This document shows positions 47,845 through 59,100 of a stretch of DNA of 64,000 bases, one piece after another; position 1 is the first letter of the stretch, and every line of letters starts with the position of its first letter. The stretch comes from Gimesia fumaroli (lineage in GTDB: Bacteria; Planctomycetota; Planctomycetia; Planctomycetales; Planctomycetaceae), in NCBI RefSeq assembly GCF_007754425.1, contig NZ_CP037452.1:4315164-4379163 (forward strand), in the 5' to 3' direction. The notes under the pieces are model-generated. The model was not told where the DNA came from. It did not search any database and saw only the letters and a program-made list of their open reading frames with translations. A program made the position numbers and the translations under genes.

Positions 47845-47887
47845 TCCTATTTATCCTCATCTATTTTTTATTAGGATAGTACTCGAA

Positions 47888-49303
47888 TCAAACTAAAATG
47901 TCATGCACGACATGACCATGCACGTCAGTCAGACGGCGATCGATGCCGGCGGTACGAAAGGTCAACCGAGTGTGATCGATGCCCAGCAAATGGAGAATGG
48001 TCGCATGTAGATCATAGCAGTACGTCTTTCCTTCCGCCGTCTGGTAGCCCAGATCGTCACTTTTACCGTGTGTGGCTCCCGCTTTGATCCCCGCGCCGGC
48101 CAGCCAGGTGACGAAGGTTCCCCGATTGTGATCGCGGCCTTCACTCCCTTGTGCGAAGGGCGTGCGTCCGAATTCGGTCGTCCAGATCACCAGCGTATCT
48201 TTCAGCAGACCGCGGGCTTTTAAATCCCGGAACAGTGCGGCAATCGGTTGATCAGCGCTACTCGCGATCGCAGGCAACTCGGTTTTAATATTGCCGTGAT
48301 TGTCCCAATTATTGACGGCCCCCTGGGGACCGCTCCAGACCTGCACGAACCGCGTTCCCCGTTCCAGCAGCCGCCGCGCCAGTAGCGCACGTCTGCCAAA
48401 ATCTTCCGTCACCTTCTGATCCAGACCATAGGCGGCGTGCGTCTCTTTCGTCTCACGAGACAAATCAAAGGCTTCCGGGGCACTCAACTGCATTTTCGCC
48501 GCCAGTTCACCGGCGGCAATGCGGGCTTCAAGTCGCGAATCATCGGACCGCGGCTCTGCATGTTTTCGATTCAACTGTTGCAGCAGTGCGAACGTATCTT
48601 TGTCGGCCTTGCCACTGGCAAACGCATACTGCGGATCGGCAAACAGATTCGGGATCGGCGTTTTGCTTGTCGCGTTGACCAGCGTTCCCTGATGTTTGGC
48701 CGGCAGAAACCCACAGCTGAAGTTTCCTTTCTGATTATAAGGCAGCCCCCGCGTGTCCGGCAGCACGACGAATGTGGGCAGATTGTCCGCCAGATTCCCC
48801 AAAGCGTAAGAAATCCAGGCCCCCAGGCAGGGAAAACCGGGCAACATAAACCCGGTATTCATCATGTAACTCGCCGGGCCATGCACATTGGTCTTGGTCG
48901 TCATCGCCATCAGGAACGCCAGTTCGTCAACGATCTGCGCCTGATGCGGAAATACCGAACTGACCCAGCGACCCGTTTCGCCATATTGCTTGAATTCAAA
49001 GGGACTCTTCATCACCGCACCAGCGGCGGCAGTGAAGCCTTCTGGCTTTTCTTTCGGTCCCAGTTTCTGACCATGCAGTCGCACCAGTTCCGGCTTGTAG
49101 TCGAACGTATCCATCGGGCTGGCGCCGCCATTCATAAACAACTGAATGACCCGCTTCGCTTTCGCACGATGATGCAGCCCCCCGTTCAAATCAGCAGACG
49201 GCGCTGCATTCGATGCTTGCCCTAACCAACAGGCCAGCGCGGCAGCGCCAAAACTGCCTCCCGAACGAGTCAGCAATTCACGTCTTGAAATGGGAAGATT
49301 CAT
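47888..49303 (-). CDS. DUF1501 protein with Tat signal
   Basis: The 471-residue protein has a twin-arginine leader (LPISRRELLTRSGGSFGAAALACWLG). The DUF1501 hallmarks are VIQLFMNGGASPMDTFDYKP, FPCLGAWISYALG, FVQVWSGPQGAVNNWDNHGN and WTTEFGRTPFAQGSEGRDHN. This family resembles alkaline phosphatase-like/sulfatase folds but its reaction is unknown. The genes for DUF1501 and DUF1549/DUF1553 proteins are nearly always paired in planctomycetes, as here (17 bp gap). Likely periplasmic. Confidence 0.93.
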   Translation of the reverse strand: MNLPISRRELLTRSGGSFGAAALACWLGQASNAAPSADLNGGLHHRAKAKRVIQLFMNGGASPMDTFDYKPELVRLHGQKLGPKEKPEGFTAAAGAVMKSPFEFKQYGETGRWVSSVFPHQAQIVDELAFLMAMTTKTNVHGPASYMMNTGFMLPGFPCLGAWISYALGNLADNLPTFVVLPDTRGLPYNQKGNFSCGFLPAKHQGTLVNATSKTPIPNLFADPQYAFASGKADKDTFALLQQLNRKHAEPRSDDSRLEARIAAGELAAKMQLSAPEAFDLSRETKETHAAYGLDQKVTEDFGRRALLARRLLERGTRFVQVWSGPQGAVNNWDNHGNIKTELPAIASSADQPIAALFRDLKARGLLKDTLVIWTTEFGRTPFAQGSEGRDHNRGTFVTWLAGAGIKAGATHGKSDDLGYQTAEGKTYCYDLHATILHLLGIDHTRLTFRTAGIDRRLTDVHGHVVHDILV

Positions 49304-49320
49304 GTTCCGTGTCCTCGCCG

Positions 49321-52281
49321 TTACTCAACAAAAAGAAATTCATTGCTGTTTAATACCAGACGACAGACCGTCGCCAAACCATGCTCGTTTGCTAACTTCG
49401 TCATTGATTTCAACTCATCAGGTGTCGGCTCGCGCAGCCACGTCCACAATACGATATGCTTCACCTGATCAGATACACTGTCGGCAGACTTCTCTGCCCG
49501 TTCCGCCATTTTCTGTGCATGATGCAAGACAAATCGATTGTTGAACAACACCAGCGACTGCAGAGGGGACGCAGAAAACCCGCGCACGGGAGCCAGCAAT
49601 CCGAGATCCGGAAAATCCAGCGCATCCATCAGCGGGTCAGCAATCCCGCGCCAGACGACGCGATAAATACTCCGCCGATAGGCGCCCGGACTGTCGAGAT
49701 CGAACTTGTCATAGTGCAGCACCGGTGTCGCCTGGGGACCGGGCGTTTTCGTAAAATATTCGACTCCCGGTCCGCCCATTGTAAAATCGAGTTTCCCGCT
49801 AGCCTGTAAGACAGCATCTCTGAAAGTCCCGGCATCCAGCCGCTGCCTGGACATGCGGGCCAACAGACGATTCTCCGGATCAAGTTTGACCAACTGCGGT
49901 TGATAGGCTGATGACTGCTGATACGTATTGCTGTTACAGATCAGGCGATGCAGGTGCTTGAGCGAACCGTTATGGTCTCGCAATTCGCACGCCAGCCAGT
50001 CAAGTAATTCAGGATGGGACGGCGTGCCCCCCATGCGTCCAAAATCGTTCGGCGTATCACACAAGCCTTTACCAAAATGATAATGCCAGACGCGATTCGT
50101 AATGCTCCGCCAGGTGAGTGGATTCTTTGGATCAGCAAGCCAGTCAGCGAGTGCTGCGCGACGTGCCGACTCGGGATGACCGGGCGGCAAATCAAATCGT
50201 CCCGGTAAAGGTGATAACGCCGTTAATGCGCCGGGCCCAACCACCTCGCGGGGTTTTTCAAGATCACCGCGTGATAAGATTCGGATTTCGCGAAGTTGAG
50301 GAAACGTCGCCGTTCCCGGTGCATTCGCCGCGGCAGAAGCAGCCGCGTAGACATGAACTTTCGGAGGAAGTTTTTCCAGTTCCTGATCGGCACGATGCTC
50401 CAACACAGTAGCCGCCAGCAACGTCTGTTGCTCAGGCGTTCGCTGTTCTACTGGCACAGTCAGCACCGTTTCGACCTCTGCCGGTAAAGCGATGACATTC
50501 AACTTGGGTGCATCGGTCGCGGTCAACTTGAATCGACCGATAATATGCGCGCCACCATGGATCTGCTTCAAGGTCACCGCCAGACGAGAACCCGGCTCAA
50601 GACTGAGCGGAGTTTTTAATTCAAATACGGCATAGTGACCAACTCCCACACTCGGATAAATACCCCAGGCGGTTTTCGGATTTCCATCGAGGGCATGCTG
50701 GATGGTCCAGCCTGCCTGATTGAAGTCGGCCGTCGCCTGACGAATCGGCACTACTTGCCCTTCCTCGGCATGGGGGAGAAAGAGACGCAGTTCGAATTCA
50801 CTCAGATGCAGGTTCCCGTTGTGTGCCCGCCCCGGTCCTTTGTGCGGTAATGAATCATCGGTCAGTAGATCCAGTCGAACTGCAGTGATCGTCGAGAGCG
50901 TGGTACTCGCGGTCACAACAATCGTTTCCTGATCAGGAGGTTGCCCTGTCGAAAGCACAGAGGCATCAGGTTGGCGTTTCAGTGTCGCGCCATTCGTCGA
51001 AACAAAGACGTCCGGTTCTAAAGTCAACCAATGCGGTTTCGGACCACGCGATTGTTCCCATTCTGCGACCAGCTTCAGATTGTCCGGCTTTAAAAGCAGA
51101 CCTGCATTCTTCTGCTGTGCGGCAACTTTAACCGACTGCCAATGTGCGCGCTGGTCTGCGACTGCCTGATCGGCATCATACGGGACATCTCCTTTGCCAA
51201 TCCCGGCAAACACCGCCTGTAGCGAGAAATAGTCGGCCTGTGTAATCGGATCAAACTTATGCGTATGACAGCGGGCGCAATTAGCAGTGGTACTCGTGAA
51301 GGCCCCCATCGTCTGTGTTACCAGGTCGTCGCGATCCAGGTATTCAAACGATTTGGGAGCCGTCGCGGCGGCACTGGAATCATAGGGCCCCGCCCCGAGG
51401 AACCCCAGCGCGACCGTCAATTGGGAAGACTTCGGAAAGAAGTGGTCAGCCGCCAGTTGCTCTCGAATAAATTGTGCCCAGGGAATATCCCGATTCAATC
51501 GATCGATCACATAGTCTCGATACCGCCAGGCATGGGGACGAAAGACATCATGCTCAAACCCATGCGTGTCAGCATAATGCACGGTATCGAGCCAGTGCCG
51601 CGCCCAGCGCTCACCGTACCTCGGCGATTTCAACAGCCGCTCTAACAGATTTTCATAAGCGTTTGGCCTTTGATCGGCCATGAACGCCGCTACTTCTTCA
51701 TAAGTGGGATGCAGTCCGTGTAAATCATACATCAAGCGACGAATCAACGTGCGTTGATCTGCTTCGGGTGAGGGAGTTAAACCTTCTTGTTTTAGACGCG
51801 CGTGAATAAACGCATCTATGGGATTCCCTGTCCCATCGCCGGGAACAGTGGGACGGACCAGCGGTTTGAGCGACCACCAATCGGTGGCACTCGCGAGATC
51901 AACGACTGGTTTTGCGGTTCGAGGATCGTGTGCCCCCTTTTTTACCCACTCAACAAGAATCGCGATTTCCTTTTCAGGCAGCTTTTCATCGGGCATTTTT
52001 AAATCGGGATCACTATGTCGTACCGCTTTGATCAGCAGACTTCCAGCTGGATCACCGGGGACAATCGCGGCTCCCCGGCTTCCCCCCTTCTTCCACCCAC
52101 TCTGCCAGTCCAGAGTCAACTCTCCTTCCATGACGCCTGCTGAATGAGAATGGCATTCAAAACAATGTTTCTTCAGCAGGGGCTCAACAGAATCACGAAA
52201 GAAAGCGTTCTCATCTGCACAGACAAGATCGACTGGCAGTAAGACGATCAATAAAAGTAAAACGGCACGAAGTCCATTCAT
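49321..52281 (-). CDS. Planctomycete cytochrome-like DUF1549/DUF1553 protein
   Basis: The ATG at 52281 follows GGGAGG by eight bases and overlaps the upstream gene's stop (ATGA). A Sec signal (MNGLRAVLLLLIVLLPVDLV) precedes a PSCyt1-like haem motif Cys40-Phe-Glu-Cys-His44 (KKHCFECHSHSAG). The DUF1549 part has RRLMYDLHGLHPTYEEV, RYGERWARHWLDTVHYADTHG and NCARCHTHKFDPITQADYF. The DUF1553 part has ADWLADPKNPLTWRSITNR, HYHFGKGLCDTPNDFGRMGG and ICNSNTYQQS. A LamG/discoidin-like stretch (LLTDDSLPHKGPGRAHNGN) sits between. Length is 986 residues, typical for the family. It may be a periplasmic redox or carbohydrate-handling component. Confidence 0.93.
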   Translation of the reverse strand: MNGLRAVLLLLIVLLPVDLVCADENAFFRDSVEPLLKKHCFECHSHSAGVMEGELTLDWQSGWKKGGSRGAAIVPGDPAGSLLIKAVRHSDPDLKMPDEKLPEKEIAILVEWVKKGAHDPRTAKPVVDLASATDWWSLKPLVRPTVPGDGTGNPIDAFIHARLKQEGLTPSPEADQRTLIRRLMYDLHGLHPTYEEVAAFMADQRPNAYENLLERLLKSPRYGERWARHWLDTVHYADTHGFEHDVFRPHAWRYRDYVIDRLNRDIPWAQFIREQLAADHFFPKSSQLTVALGFLGAGPYDSSAAATAPKSFEYLDRDDLVTQTMGAFTSTTANCARCHTHKFDPITQADYFSLQAVFAGIGKGDVPYDADQAVADQRAHWQSVKVAAQQKNAGLLLKPDNLKLVAEWEQSRGPKPHWLTLEPDVFVSTNGATLKRQPDASVLSTGQPPDQETIVVTASTTLSTITAVRLDLLTDDSLPHKGPGRAHNGNLHLSEFELRLFLPHAEEGQVVPIRQATADFNQAGWTIQHALDGNPKTAWGIYPSVGVGHYAVFELKTPLSLEPGSRLAVTLKQIHGGAHIIGRFKLTATDAPKLNVIALPAEVETVLTVPVEQRTPEQQTLLAATVLEHRADQELEKLPPKVHVYAAASAAANAPGTATFPQLREIRILSRGDLEKPREVVGPGALTALSPLPGRFDLPPGHPESARRAALADWLADPKNPLTWRSITNRVWHYHFGKGLCDTPNDFGRMGGTPSHPELLDWLACELRDHNGSLKHLHRLICNSNTYQQSSAYQPQLVKLDPENRLLARMSRQRLDAGTFRDAVLQASGKLDFTMGGPGVEYFTKTPGPQATPVLHYDKFDLDSPGAYRRSIYRVVWRGIADPLMDALDFPDLGLLAPVRGFSASPLQSLVLFNNRFVLHHAQKMAERAEKSADSVSDQVKHIVLWTWLREPTPDELKSMTKLANEHGLATVCRLVLNSNEFLFVE

Positions 52282-53042
52282 CGGTTGAGCCTCCCGGCAA
52301 TCTCTTCCGCACACTGTAAGATCTGTTTTCCCACATTGGCAAACAGACTCTTAGGCATGCGTTTCGACGGAGCCGAAACCCAGACTACGGCAAGCAACTT
52401 TTCTTCCCGATCCAGAATGGGGGAAGCAATACAGTGAATGCCTTCATCGGCTTCGGCATAATCTGTCGAGTAACCGCGAACACGAATTTGCTCGCATTCT
52501 GTTTTCAATGCATCGGGGTCAGAAATCGTACGTGGCGTATCCGCTGTTAAGGGAATCCGCTCAATTGTCGTTTCAACATCTTGAGGGTCCTGAAATGCCA
52601 GTAGTACCTTGCCCGGTGCGTTATTATGCAAGGGAAAGCGGAGCCCCACATCGACGGCAATTCTCAGCGGATGCAGACCGCTCACCTGTTCGATGATCAC
52701 GCCTTCATCGCCAACGCGAATTCCCAATTGGATGGTTTCGCGTGTCTCATCACGCAGTTCCCGCATCAAAGGCAGGGCTTCTTCGACCAGACTCACATCG
52801 CCTACCTGAGGCAGCCCTAATGCCAGGAATTTGGTCGATAAGCGAAAGCGCTTGGTCAGTGGGTCACGTTCCAGATACTGACGATCAGTCAGCGTATGCG
52901 TAATTCGAAAGACCGAATTTTTATTCAGCGACAGCCGTGATGCCAGCTCACTGATGCCCAAACCTTCCGAGACCTGACTCAACGCTTCCAGAACATCCAG
53001 CCCCCGCTCCAGCGCAGGAACACTCGTCGTGGCTGTTTTCAT
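52278..53042 (-). CDS. IclR-family transcriptional regulator
   Basis: The 254-residue protein begins with a winged helix-turn-helix (residues 8-65): PALERGLDVLEALSQ, LGISELASRLSLNKNSVFRI, LERDPLTKRFRLS. The C-terminal IclR ligand-binding domain follows (about 75-250), with RETIQLGIRVGDEGVIIEQV, LHNNAPGKVLLAF and GIHCIASPILDREEKLLAVV. The coding end overlaps the DUF1549/DUF1553 start by ATGA, so it is co-translated with the genes it probably controls. Its ligand is likely a small metabolite produced by their substrate. Confidence 0.94.
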   Translation of the reverse strand: MKTATTSVPALERGLDVLEALSQVSEGLGISELASRLSLNKNSVFRITHTLTDRQYLERDPLTKRFRLSTKFLALGLPQVGDVSLVEEALPLMRELRDETRETIQLGIRVGDEGVIIEQVSGLHPLRIAVDVGLRFPLHNNAPGKVLLAFQDPQDVETTIERIPLTADTPRTISDPDALKTECEQIRVRGYSTDYAEADEGIHCIASPILDREEKLLAVVWVSAPSKRMPKSLFANVGKQILQCAEEIAGRLNR

Positions 53043-53251
53043 TCGCTCCCCTTCAGAACAGGACTACGTCACATATACATAACGCGTCCCACCAGAGTAA
53101 CGAACAGTCGCATCGGTGTCAATTGATATCAGGAGATCTGGCGATCCTCCGTTATTTAGCGAATTCCTTCGAGTCCCCGCATAAAGCAGAGACTACCTGT
53201 CCGCTCTCCGTATCGGAAGTCAATGCCCCTTAAACGGCCCAAGAAATTGGC

Positions 53252-55861
53252 TTATGCCATTTGTGGAATGGAGTTGAAACAGGCACTCGGCTGCTTCAGC
53301 AGATACTCTTCTAATTTTTCAGCTGGCATTGGACGTCCAAAATAATACCCTTGTCCCAAATGGCATCCCAGCTTTTGCAGGGCAACAACCTGACTCTCTT
53401 CTTCAATCCCTTCCGGAATCAGCATGATACCCAGATTTTCTGATAGCACAACGAGTGAATTGATCATCGCCGCCATACCTTTGGTCCGTTTGACTTCTGC
53501 AATCAATGAGCGATCAATTTTTAGAGTATCCACGGGGAACTGGTTCAACGACGCAAACGAAGAGCGTCCGATACCAAAATCATCAATAGCCAGCTTCACC
53601 CCGATCTCCTTGATATCTTTCATTGCCTGAATGGCAGATTTGATATCAGAAGCGAAAGCATCTTCGGTGACTTCCAACTGAATATGCTTGGGGGCGACAT
53701 TAAACTCTTCTAATGTCCGTTGAACGGTATGAACTAAAAGCGGGCAGGCGAATTGTTTCCGCGAGAGATTAATGCTGATCATCGACGGTGTCTTATATTC
53801 CAGACGCTCTGCCCAGTCGGCATATTGCCGGCAGCCTTCTCTCAAGACCCATTCTCCCAACTCGATGATCTGCTGAGAGTCTTCGGCAATCGGAATAAAC
53901 TCACCAGGACTGATGATTCCATGCTGGGGATGATTCCAGCGAATCAATGCTTCGACACTACATACCGCCCCACTATCCAGTGAGACAATCGGCTGATAAA
54001 ACAATGCCAGTTGATTATATTCGATCGCCTTTCGGAGATCATTTTCCAACATCATTTCTCGCATCACACGTTTGCGCATCGAATCGTCAAAAATTACATA
54101 GCGACTTTTCCCCATCCGCTTCGCTTCATACATCGCGGTATCGGCATCACGAATCACATCTTCCGCTCGTTTGTAATGTTTATTTCCGATCACAATGCCC
54201 ATGCTGGCCGTCGAATAGACTTCGTGATTTTTCAAGTTGTATGGACGGGCAAAATCAATCAACAGACGTTCGGCTACCGTAACCACTTCCTCTGTATTTC
54301 TGATTCCATCCAATAGAATAATGAATTCGTCTCCGCCGAGTCTTCCCGCAGTATGCCCTGCGACTTGTCGACTGATCGAATCGGTACAACGCAATTGATT
54401 TCGTAATCGCGTGCCGATCTCGACGAGTAACATATCTCCTACATCGTGTCCCATACTGTCATTGACCATTTTAAATCGGTCAAAATCCAGAAAGATCACT
54501 GCATAATTGGAATTCAACTCTCTCCGAGATTTCTGGATTACCTGGCTCAAGCGATCATGGAACAGCGCGCGGTTCGGCAGACCCGTTAATTTATCCAGCA
54601 GTGAGGCACGCTCAAAGACTTCCTTGCTTTTGCGTAATTCAATCTCGGCTTTTTTGCGTTCGGTGACGTCAAACACGACACCATCCACCATCACGCCATT
54701 CTTGCTGTCAGCGGAAACCTGTCCCTGTTCCCAGACAAATCGAATCTGCCCGTCTGCCCGCACAACCCGGTATCCGACTTGAAACGATTTTTGTCCTTCA
54801 GCGGCAACGCGCACCGCAGCATGGACCTTAGAGACATCTTCAGGATGAATGATACTGGCAAAGGTCCGGACAGCATTGTGAACCAGATCTTTAGCCGGGA
54901 ATCCTACGAGTTCTTCAACGGTCACACTGATAAATTCCAATGTTCGATCTTCATCCACATGTGAGCGGAAAGTGACTCCCGGAATATTGTTTACAAGAGT
55001 TCGAAATTGCAGTTCGCTCTGTTCCAGTTCTTTACGCTGTGACTCAATTTTTGATAACGCCTGCTCAATTTCAACTTTGGCCTGAACAGCCTGATCACGG
55101 GCCTCTTTTTCCTGCTCTTCGCTTTGTTTTAGTTCCGCATTATAAGTCTGAAGCTGGTCATTGGCCGTCATCAGCCGCAGATTATATTTTCTGAATAAAA
55201 CCAGGAGAATCACACCTGGAGCAACAGTCATGAAAAAGACAACCGCCACGCTGACGGCCCCACGCCAGACAAGTTCGCTACCACTCTTCGTCACGTGTGT
55301 GGCACTATCAACGGCTAGTCGAGACGATGATCTGATCAGCTCTCGCATCTCGTCTTTGAAAGGTGCCATCGCCAGATTCGCCTGCTCAGGCGAATCGATC
55401 TTCCCAGACTCTATTTGTGCCACCACAGCCAAAAACTGTAAGCGGTATTGTTCCACAGAATCGTTCAGCAGTTTATGCAAACGCGTTTCTTCTTCATTCC
55501 CAATCTGTCTGCTGAGAAAATCGGTATCAATCGAAAGTTTATTCCAGGCGCTGCGCCATCTCTTCAGGTACGAATCAAATTGACCCGGCTGTCTTATGTT
55601 CAGGAATACGTCCTTCTCAAAACGCCGGCACTGTAAAACATCGATTGCTACTTTTCCGGACAAAGCCTGACGCGCAACATCACCGTGAATCACATGACGT
55701 GTGAGTGCAACGTGCTTCAGTTCGTAGACCAGAACAAAGATGCCAAAGACAATGACGATCACGATTCCCATTAATGGGATCAACGGCCACGAAAAATGGA
55801 CTAAATTTTCCGCGTCTCTCTCTTGATTGAGGGATTCATTCGATTCAAAAATCGGTTTCAT
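53252..55861 (-). CDS. Membrane-bound PAS-GGDEF-EAL protein (cyclic di-GMP turnover)
   Basis: The 869-residue protein has two membrane helices (about 26-47 and 205-226) around a helical periplasmic domain (about 50-200), then a coiled coil (240-285), a PAS domain with PAC end (290-410; FRTLVNNIPGVTF, VVFDVTERKKAEIELR), GGDEF (about 425-595) and EAL (about 605-860). The GGDEF signature (GRLGGDEFIILLDG) is intact but nine extra residues (QVAGHTAGR) separate it from the inhibitory-site motif RCTD. EAL signatures SVEALIRWNHP, INLSRKQF, LEVTEDAF and LAIDDFGIGRSS are complete. Both synthesis and breakdown of c-di-GMP are possible; which wins cannot be told. Confidence 0.93.
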   Translation of the reverse strand: MKPIFESNESLNQERDAENLVHFSWPLIPLMGIVIVIVFGIFVLVYELKHVALTRHVIHGDVARQALSGKVAIDVLQCRRFEKDVFLNIRQPGQFDSYLKRWRSAWNKLSIDTDFLSRQIGNEEETRLHKLLNDSVEQYRLQFLAVVAQIESGKIDSPEQANLAMAPFKDEMRELIRSSSRLAVDSATHVTKSGSELVWRGAVSVAVVFFMTVAPGVILLVLFRKYNLRLMTANDQLQTYNAELKQSEEQEKEARDQAVQAKVEIEQALSKIESQRKELEQSELQFRTLVNNIPGVTFRSHVDEDRTLEFISVTVEELVGFPAKDLVHNAVRTFASIIHPEDVSKVHAAVRVAAEGQKSFQVGYRVVRADGQIRFVWEQGQVSADSKNGVMVDGVVFDVTERKKAEIELRKSKEVFERASLLDKLTGLPNRALFHDRLSQVIQKSRRELNSNYAVIFLDFDRFKMVNDSMGHDVGDMLLVEIGTRLRNQLRCTDSISRQVAGHTAGRLGGDEFIILLDGIRNTEEVVTVAERLLIDFARPYNLKNHEVYSTASMGIVIGNKHYKRAEDVIRDADTAMYEAKRMGKSRYVIFDDSMRKRVMREMMLENDLRKAIEYNQLALFYQPIVSLDSGAVCSVEALIRWNHPQHGIISPGEFIPIAEDSQQIIELGEWVLREGCRQYADWAERLEYKTPSMISINLSRKQFACPLLVHTVQRTLEEFNVAPKHIQLEVTEDAFASDIKSAIQAMKDIKEIGVKLAIDDFGIGRSSFASLNQFPVDTLKIDRSLIAEVKRTKGMAAMINSLVVLSENLGIMLIPEGIEEESQVVALQKLGCHLGQGYYFGRPMPAEKLEEYLLKQPSACFNSIPQMA

Positions 55862-56153
55862 AATGCTCGCTTTAAAACCTGTGAGTGCAATACGATTTCA
55901 TGAAACCTAGGTTATTTTTATATATTGAGCTCTGTTTTCGATCATTCCGAGGAACCAGAACCACTTTTTGCAGTTAAACACCTCCTTTAAAAAATGAACA
56001 AACCCACAACTACACACATTGCAATACTGCCCAATAGACCACTGCTTGGAGCCGGAATTTTTCAGAGTCTTTTAGATCTTATACATTTACAGGGTTATCC
56101 TTATTTAGTGTCGTTAAGAATGTGAACTCTGGTGTGTGAAGGTCCCTACGTTT

Positions 56154-59100
56154 TCAGCCAGAAATTCCTGTCTCATCACCGACTGTTTCAATCAATTTAG
56201 GAGCAAACCAGGGATAAATGGCGGGAACCACCAGGGAGGTCAATAAGGTGGAAGTAATCAAACCACCAATAACGACACTAGCGAGCGGACGTTGCATTTC
56301 GGCCCCATCGCTTTGGGAGAGTGCCATCGGCAAAAATCCGAGACTGGCCACCATCGCCGTCATCAACACAGGCCGTAATCGCGCCATCGCTGCCTGGAAC
56401 GTTGCATCCTGGACGGGTACTCGATCTTTCACGCGCAGATTCTCAGCCGCACTTACCCAGACCAGACCATTCAAAACAGCCACACCAAATAACGCAATGA
56501 ATCCTACTCCCGCTGAAATACTGAAAGGCATATCGCGTAGTGCCAGGGCAAAAATCCCCCCTGATGCCGCCATCGGAACCGCCAGAAAGATCAATAACGC
56601 CAGACGTACTGACCGAAAAGTCGTGTGCAGCAGAAGGAAGATCAACAACAGAACAATCGGTGTGATAATCACCAGTCGCTTGCTGGCTGACTGCAGATTT
56701 TCAAAATCGCCGCCCCAGCGAATTTCATATCCTTCAGGTAGATTGATCTGCTCTTGAACCACTTTTTGGGCATCGGCGACGAAACTGGCCACATCCCGCT
56801 CTCTGACATTGGCTTGAATAAAGGTCCGTCGACGATTCGATTCGTGTTCCACCGAAGGAGGCGTCTCTTCAAAACTGATCTCCGCCAGTTCTCTCAAAGG
56901 AACAGGGGCTCCCATCGGATTAGAAACCGGCAACTGTTCCAACAAATTGATTTTCTCGCGCCATTTTTGCGGAATGCGAACAATGATCGGAAAACGAGCG
57001 CGGCCTTCAAAGATCAGGCCGACCTGATGTCCCCCCAACGATGAAACGACATCCATCACATTTTTGGCATCCATTCCATAACGCGCCAACACATCCCATT
57101 TCGGCTCAATCCGAATCGTCGGCAAACTGGACTGAATGTCCGCCTTCACATCCACGGCTCCTGGTACTTTTTTCAGAACCCGTTCGATTTCCTTACCCTT
57201 AGAACTGAGCATGGCTAAATCGTCGCCGTACAACAAAACGGCCACATCGGCTTTCACACCGGCGACGAGTTCATCCACGCGCATCTCAATCGGCTGTGTG
57301 AACCCAAACGCCACCCCAGGAACACTGCGATTCAACTCCTCAGACATCTGCTCAATTAACTCATCTCGTGTTTTCTGCTCTGGCCATTCTTTCTGAGGCT
57401 TCAAAATGACCCAGACATCAGTCTGATGCACGCCCATCACATCATTGGCGATCTCAGGCCGTCCGGTTTTACAAAATACGGTTTTGACTTCGGGATACTT
57501 GATCAACACTTCCTCTATCTGCGTCGACATTTCCACCGAGCCTTCAATCGTCGCACTCGGCAGACGCACTGCTTCCACCAGCAAATCCCCTTCTTCCAGT
57601 CGAGGCATGAACTCGGCGCCCAGATTTCTGCCGACAGGAAGACTGATTAGAAACACCAGTAAGGCCGCACATACCGTTAACCAGGGACGTCGTATCGTCC
57701 AGGTAACCAGGGGTCGGTAGATCCACTTCACCCAGCGAATCAACCAGATTTCTTTCTCAGTCATCTTTTTCGGCAACGACAGCGATGCGAGTGCTGGCAT
57801 CAGCGTAAGAGAGAGCACCAGCGAACCTGCCAGAGCAAATAATACCGTTAATGCCATCGGGCGGAACAGTTTTCCTTCGGTTCCCTGCAGTGCCAGAATG
57901 GGTAGATACACTACAGCAATGATTAATTCACCAAACATCGTTGGTTTACGAACTTCAATTGCTGCGTCACGTATGACTGACAGATATGGCTTCCCCTCTT
58001 TATTCATCGAGAGCCGTCGAATACAGTTTTCCACCATAATCACGGAACTATCCACGATCAATCCGAAATCGATTGCCCCCAGGCTCATCAAGCTGGCGGT
58101 AATGCCGGTTGCCGCCATTAAGTTCGTCGCAAACAACATGGATAAAGGAATCGCCAGTGCCACGATCAGCCCTGCGCGAAAGCTACCCAGCATGACCAGC
58201 AACACCACGACCACCAAAATACCACCTTCAACCAGATTCGTCAGCACGGTTCGAAGCGTACGGCTGATCAGAGACGAACGATCATAGGTAATCTCCAGAG
58301 TCACTCCTTCCGGGAGCGTTTTTTGAATTTCTGCCAACCGCGCTTTGGAATCAGCGACCACTTCCCGCGAATTCTCTCCAATGAGCATCATCACCAGGCC
58401 GGTAACAGCTTCTCCTCTTCCGTCGCGGGTCACGGCCCCCTGCCGCGTCATGGGAGCAATTTCCACATTGGCCACATCACGCACCAGAATGGGTGTGCTG
58501 TTGGGATCGTGGCGTACTACAATGTTTTCGATATCGGTTTTGTTCTTTAGCAGTGCCTGACCACGAATAAAACGTTGCTCGTGGTTATGAACAACATAAC
58601 CTCCCCCGGCAATCGAATTATTATTCTCAATTCGTTTGAAGAGCTCTTCCAATGAAATGCCATAGCTGTTGAGTCGATCCGGATTGGGCTGTATTTCGAA
58701 CGTTTTATAAAAACCGCCGTGCGTATTAATTTCCGTCACGCCCAGAACTTCGCGCATTTTGGGCGCAATTTCCCACTCCAGCATCGTACGGAGTTGCATC
58801 GGTGTATAATCTTCACCGCGAACTTCAAATTGCAGAATTTCCCCGAGCGCTGTCGCTAATGGGCCTAGTTGAGGCGTCCCATAACCGGGTGGAATATCGG
58901 CGGCAGCAACGGTAATACGTTCAGTCACAAGCTGTCGTGCCCAGTAAAGGTCAGTTCCTTCTTCGAACACAATCGTGACAACCGAAATCCCAAATTTGGA
59001 AACGCTACGAACTTCTTCCACCTTAGGCAGACCGCCCATTGATGTTTCAACGGGATAGGTGACATAGCGCTCTACTTCCACTGGGGAAAGAAAGCCGGCA

